64,000 bases of DNA from Gracilaria gracilis (lineage: Eukaryota; Rhodophyta; Florideophyceae; Gracilariales; Gracilariaceae): assembly GCA_030374805.1 (NCBI GenBank), contig JARGSG010000248.1, positions 62,001 through 126,000 on the forward strand, in the 5' to 3' direction. The translations under genes were made by a program, and so were the position numbers. Positions 61,722 through 64,000 of the stretch are shown here, piece by piece; the first letter of the stretch is position 1, and every line of letters begins with the position of its first letter. The notes beneath the pieces are model-generated. The model was given only the letters and a program-made list of their open reading frames with translations. It ran no database searches and was not told the DNA's origin.

Positions 61722-62696
61722 TTAGATTGCAGCTCGCTTCTTGTTTTTGTCCACCAAAGAAACAAGTCCATCCTTGGCTTCTTTGGCCTTCTCCCTGTTA
61801 TCTTCAACAGCCTGACGGTGCTTCGCCGCATTCCTGCGTTTCTCACGGCTGTTCTTTGCCGCCTCGCCCGCTTTCCTCGCTGCCTCCTTGCGACCCTTTC
61901 TCAGCGTCTCAACGTTTGCCCTTAACCCATTACATTCCGCGCATGCCTTGCCGCTGTTATCTGCTTCATTCTGCTTCTCTTCAAGCTCTTTCTCCACTTT
62001 CCTTGCTTCATTCTCCGCAACCAGCACTTCACTCTTCAGCACCGCAACCTCCCGACTCGCTCTGTACACCTCAGCCGCATTTTGGCTTGCAATGATTGCG
62101 AGCCGCCCGGATTCCAGGACAAAGTCCACAATGCTTTCAGCCTCTTTTTCAATCTCTATGCTTTCTTCCAACCTCATATGCGCCCTGAGCGGTTCAATCG
62201 TCTTCAACACATCATTCATCGCAATAACGTCCGCCTCGATATCGGCAACTATTCTGTACGCTTCCATGCTCAGCAACATGGCTTCGTCATTCGAATTGTC
62301 CACTTCAACGTGTGCATTCAATGCGCCGTCAACTGTATCTAGAATGTACTCAAACTTCGTGCATGTTCCCGCGTCCGGGGTAAGGTGACATCCAAATGGC
62401 TTCATATCACTCGGGATGGCGTCGTTATTAGTTGTATACAAGGAGCACGTGCTTCTCTTGCACATCTCATATCCGAAACAATCACATCGATAAGACGGCT
62501 TGCAATTTCCCAACAAACACTGGTTGTTTCCCTCATGTTGCATGCAAAGCTTCTCGGATTCGACTTCCAAACACGGGCATGCGGTATCCGTCATTTCACA
62601 TCCTGATGTTTCAACGGCTTGTACGTTGACCAACTCAGTGCAGATGACTAGCGCAAAGATACAAAAAGCGAACATTGACTGTCTGGACTGAAGCAT
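61722..62696 (-). CDS. Secreted Cys-rich, coiled-coil protein (function unknown)
   Basis: The 324-aa product begins with a typical signal peptide (1-~27, FAFCIFALVICTELVNVQA, likely cleavage near VQA|VETSG). Residues 30-115 hold about 12 cysteines with CPC, CDC and CKPSYRCDCFGYEMCKRSTC spacing, consistent with disulfides in a wall or extracellular protein. Residues ~150-320 are strongly helical and charged (EARKVEKELEEKQNEAD, REKRRNAAKHRQAVEDNREKAKEAKD), with a CAEC pair in the middle, so they form a long coiled coil. There is no transmembrane helix beyond the signal. No conserved domain is recognised. The ATG at 62694-62696 is the first in frame; the second Met (residue 8) would also work. 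Confidence 0.75.
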   Translation of the reverse strand: MLQSRQSMFAFCIFALVICTELVNVQAVETSGCEMTDTACPCLEVESEKLCMQHEGNNQCLLGNCKPSYRCDCFGYEMCKRSTCSLYTTNNDAIPSDMKPFGCHLTPDAGTCTKFEYILDTVDGALNAHVEVDNSNDEAMLLSMEAYRIVADIEADVIAMNDVLKTIEPLRAHMRLEESIEIEKEAESIVDFVLESGRLAIIASQNAAEVYRASREVAVLKSEVLVAENEARKVEKELEEKQNEADNSGKACAECNGLRANVETLRKGRKEAARKAGEAAKNSREKRRNAAKHRQAVEDNREKAKEAKDGLVSLVDKNKKRAAI

Positions 62697-64000
62697 TTTT
62701 CCTCAATGGTGGTCCTGAAGAACGAAGATTGCAGAGTTCGGAGAAGATTCTGAAATGCGAGTAGCAGCTCGATGATTGGGGTGCGGGGTGATGTTGAAGG
62801 AACACTGGGCAGCCCCGGTGCGGGACTTCTGAGGCTTTTATAGCGTCTGGCTGAAACACATGGACGACGATCCATCGGATCATTGCATATCAGGTTTCGA
62901 ATTGAAGTGTCACATGTTGAATAAGCCAGCGTTTGTTACATTGATGTGGGGTTCGCGGATTTGGAAAGCCCTGCGAGGCTCGAATAGCGCCCCGACAGGG
63001 GGCCATGAGTTGAAGGTATATACGAGTTTCAATTAGAATAGGTTCACCCATCTGTCCTCCCAGGAGCTTTCGAAGATAACGAGGGCCAAAAGGTTAGCGG
63101 CCTACCCATTGACGGATTGGAAGAGATGATCAGGGAGATGCGGGAAAACTGTGCAAATACTTGATTTTAATTAATTAATAAATCTCAAAGTCCACCTTTC
63201 TTGGAACCAGGCCATATAGCCTAGCTAAAGTTACAACGGTACAGTACAGGTAGCGTTACCGTCGTACCTGCAGTTGCGGTATGACAGTGAACGGGTGCAA
63301 ACATTCATGAGTCAAAGATTTAAACGATTGGACTGATCCAATTGTCGTCTGAGGACTACAGGTCTGGATATGAGCAACGCAAAATCCGTCCGGTAATTTC
63401 CCTAGTCGAAAGCTGTTTCCCTATTTATCGGGTATCTATTTGACGTTTACGTTTGGAGCTGCAGCCTCTTTAGCTCCACTGAAAGAGAGATTGTTGTTAT
63501 TGTTATCGTGAGGCGACCATCACCATGACAGGTCACACGCAACTCGTTGGCTTGTCGCCGAGTCGTTGAGAGCTCACCCTTTGGCACCGCTCGGAGGTTG
63601 GGGGACGAGTCAGGGAGTGTATGGTGCAACTTTGAAGCAAGAAGTAGAGACGACTACCTAGCGCTGACGGTGAACACCTCAATCTGTCTTGTAGCTCGTG
63701 GTCGGCGCTGCTTCACCCGAGCAACAGCAGCATTGCAATCGGATGCGAAAGCCTACCATTGGTACCAAAGGTACACGGCAAACGACGCAGAAACGGTGGC
63801 TGCGAGAGTGCAGCTCGGCGCTCCCACGCCCAGCACCAATCCTCGTCGCATGCGCCGCTAACACGCCATTGTCCATTGCGCGAGTCGTCACTTTCCAAGG
63901 AACGTTGTCACTTCCGTTGGCGCTCGACTGACGAGCAGGCGAGCCCCTGTCAGTGTGTGGCCACCAACGGCGAGCTGCAGGCGCGAGCTGCAGGCGTGTA
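62697..64000. other. Right end of the window, no convincing gene
   Basis: I see no gene in these 1.3 kb. A 104-codon plus-strand frame (63547-63861) has no recognisable motif. There is an AT-rich stretch with TTAATTAATTAATAAATC near 63168 and TACAGTAC at 63240 beside further GTAC-rich palindromes. A TACC-ATT-GGTA palindrome lies at 63754-63764. The last ~40 bp contain a repeat of GCGAGCTGCAGGC. Confidence 0.4.

Overview
The window looks like nuclear DNA from an intron-poor photosynthetic eukaryote, most likely an alga. Chorismate synthase, a TerC-family membrane protein and bifunctional PurH all carry plastid-type N-terminal extensions. The eS21 ribosomal gene has one small GT-AG intron, while most other recognisable genes are single exons. 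A compact, nearly intron-free genome with plastid purine and aromatic biosynthesis fits a unicellular red alga, but this is an inference and the species was not identified.

Layout. (1) 1-1495: a gene tail at the edge and gene-poor DNA with a perfect 12-bp stem-loop. (2) 1496-30534: the dominant structure, eleven head-to-tail copies of a 2,638-bp DNA transposon of the pogo/Tigger-like DDE_1 class, each with a 565-aa transposase on the minus strand and each joined to the next through one shared TA. Eight copies have an intact transposase and are almost identical. Three adjacent copies (5-7) carry 20 extra bases, nearly all single-base insertions, a pattern that points to unpolished long-read sequence and not decay. 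(3) 30.8-35.7 kb: three paralogous P-loop GTPases with AIG1-like motifs and a ~115-bp tandem repeat between the convergent pair. (4) 36.8-44.4 kb: Sec14-like lipid-transfer protein, SAM-dependent thiol/halide methyltransferase, chorismate synthase and a TXNDC9-type phosducin-like protein, separated by long AT-richer intergenic DNA. (5) From about 46.4 kb the DNA becomes visibly GC- and CpG-rich and gene-dense: PP2C phosphatase, ribosomal protein eS21, NAD(P)H-hydrate epimerase, an FAD-dependent lactone-oxidase-like protein, TerC, an orphan ORF without an ATG, a degenerate copy of TerC with its promoter, an SPT2-like chromatin protein, PurH, a proline-rich membrane protein and a secreted Cys-rich coiled-coil protein.

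The right half is ordinary housekeeping gene content without operon logic. The unusual parts are the pristine transposon concatemer, the GTPase cluster beside it, the TerC duplication whose copied promoter now faces SPT2, and a recurrent short palindrome family (TACC-N3-GGTA, often followed by GATA) scattered through non-coding DNA, with related GATA insertions inside the TerC pseudogene.
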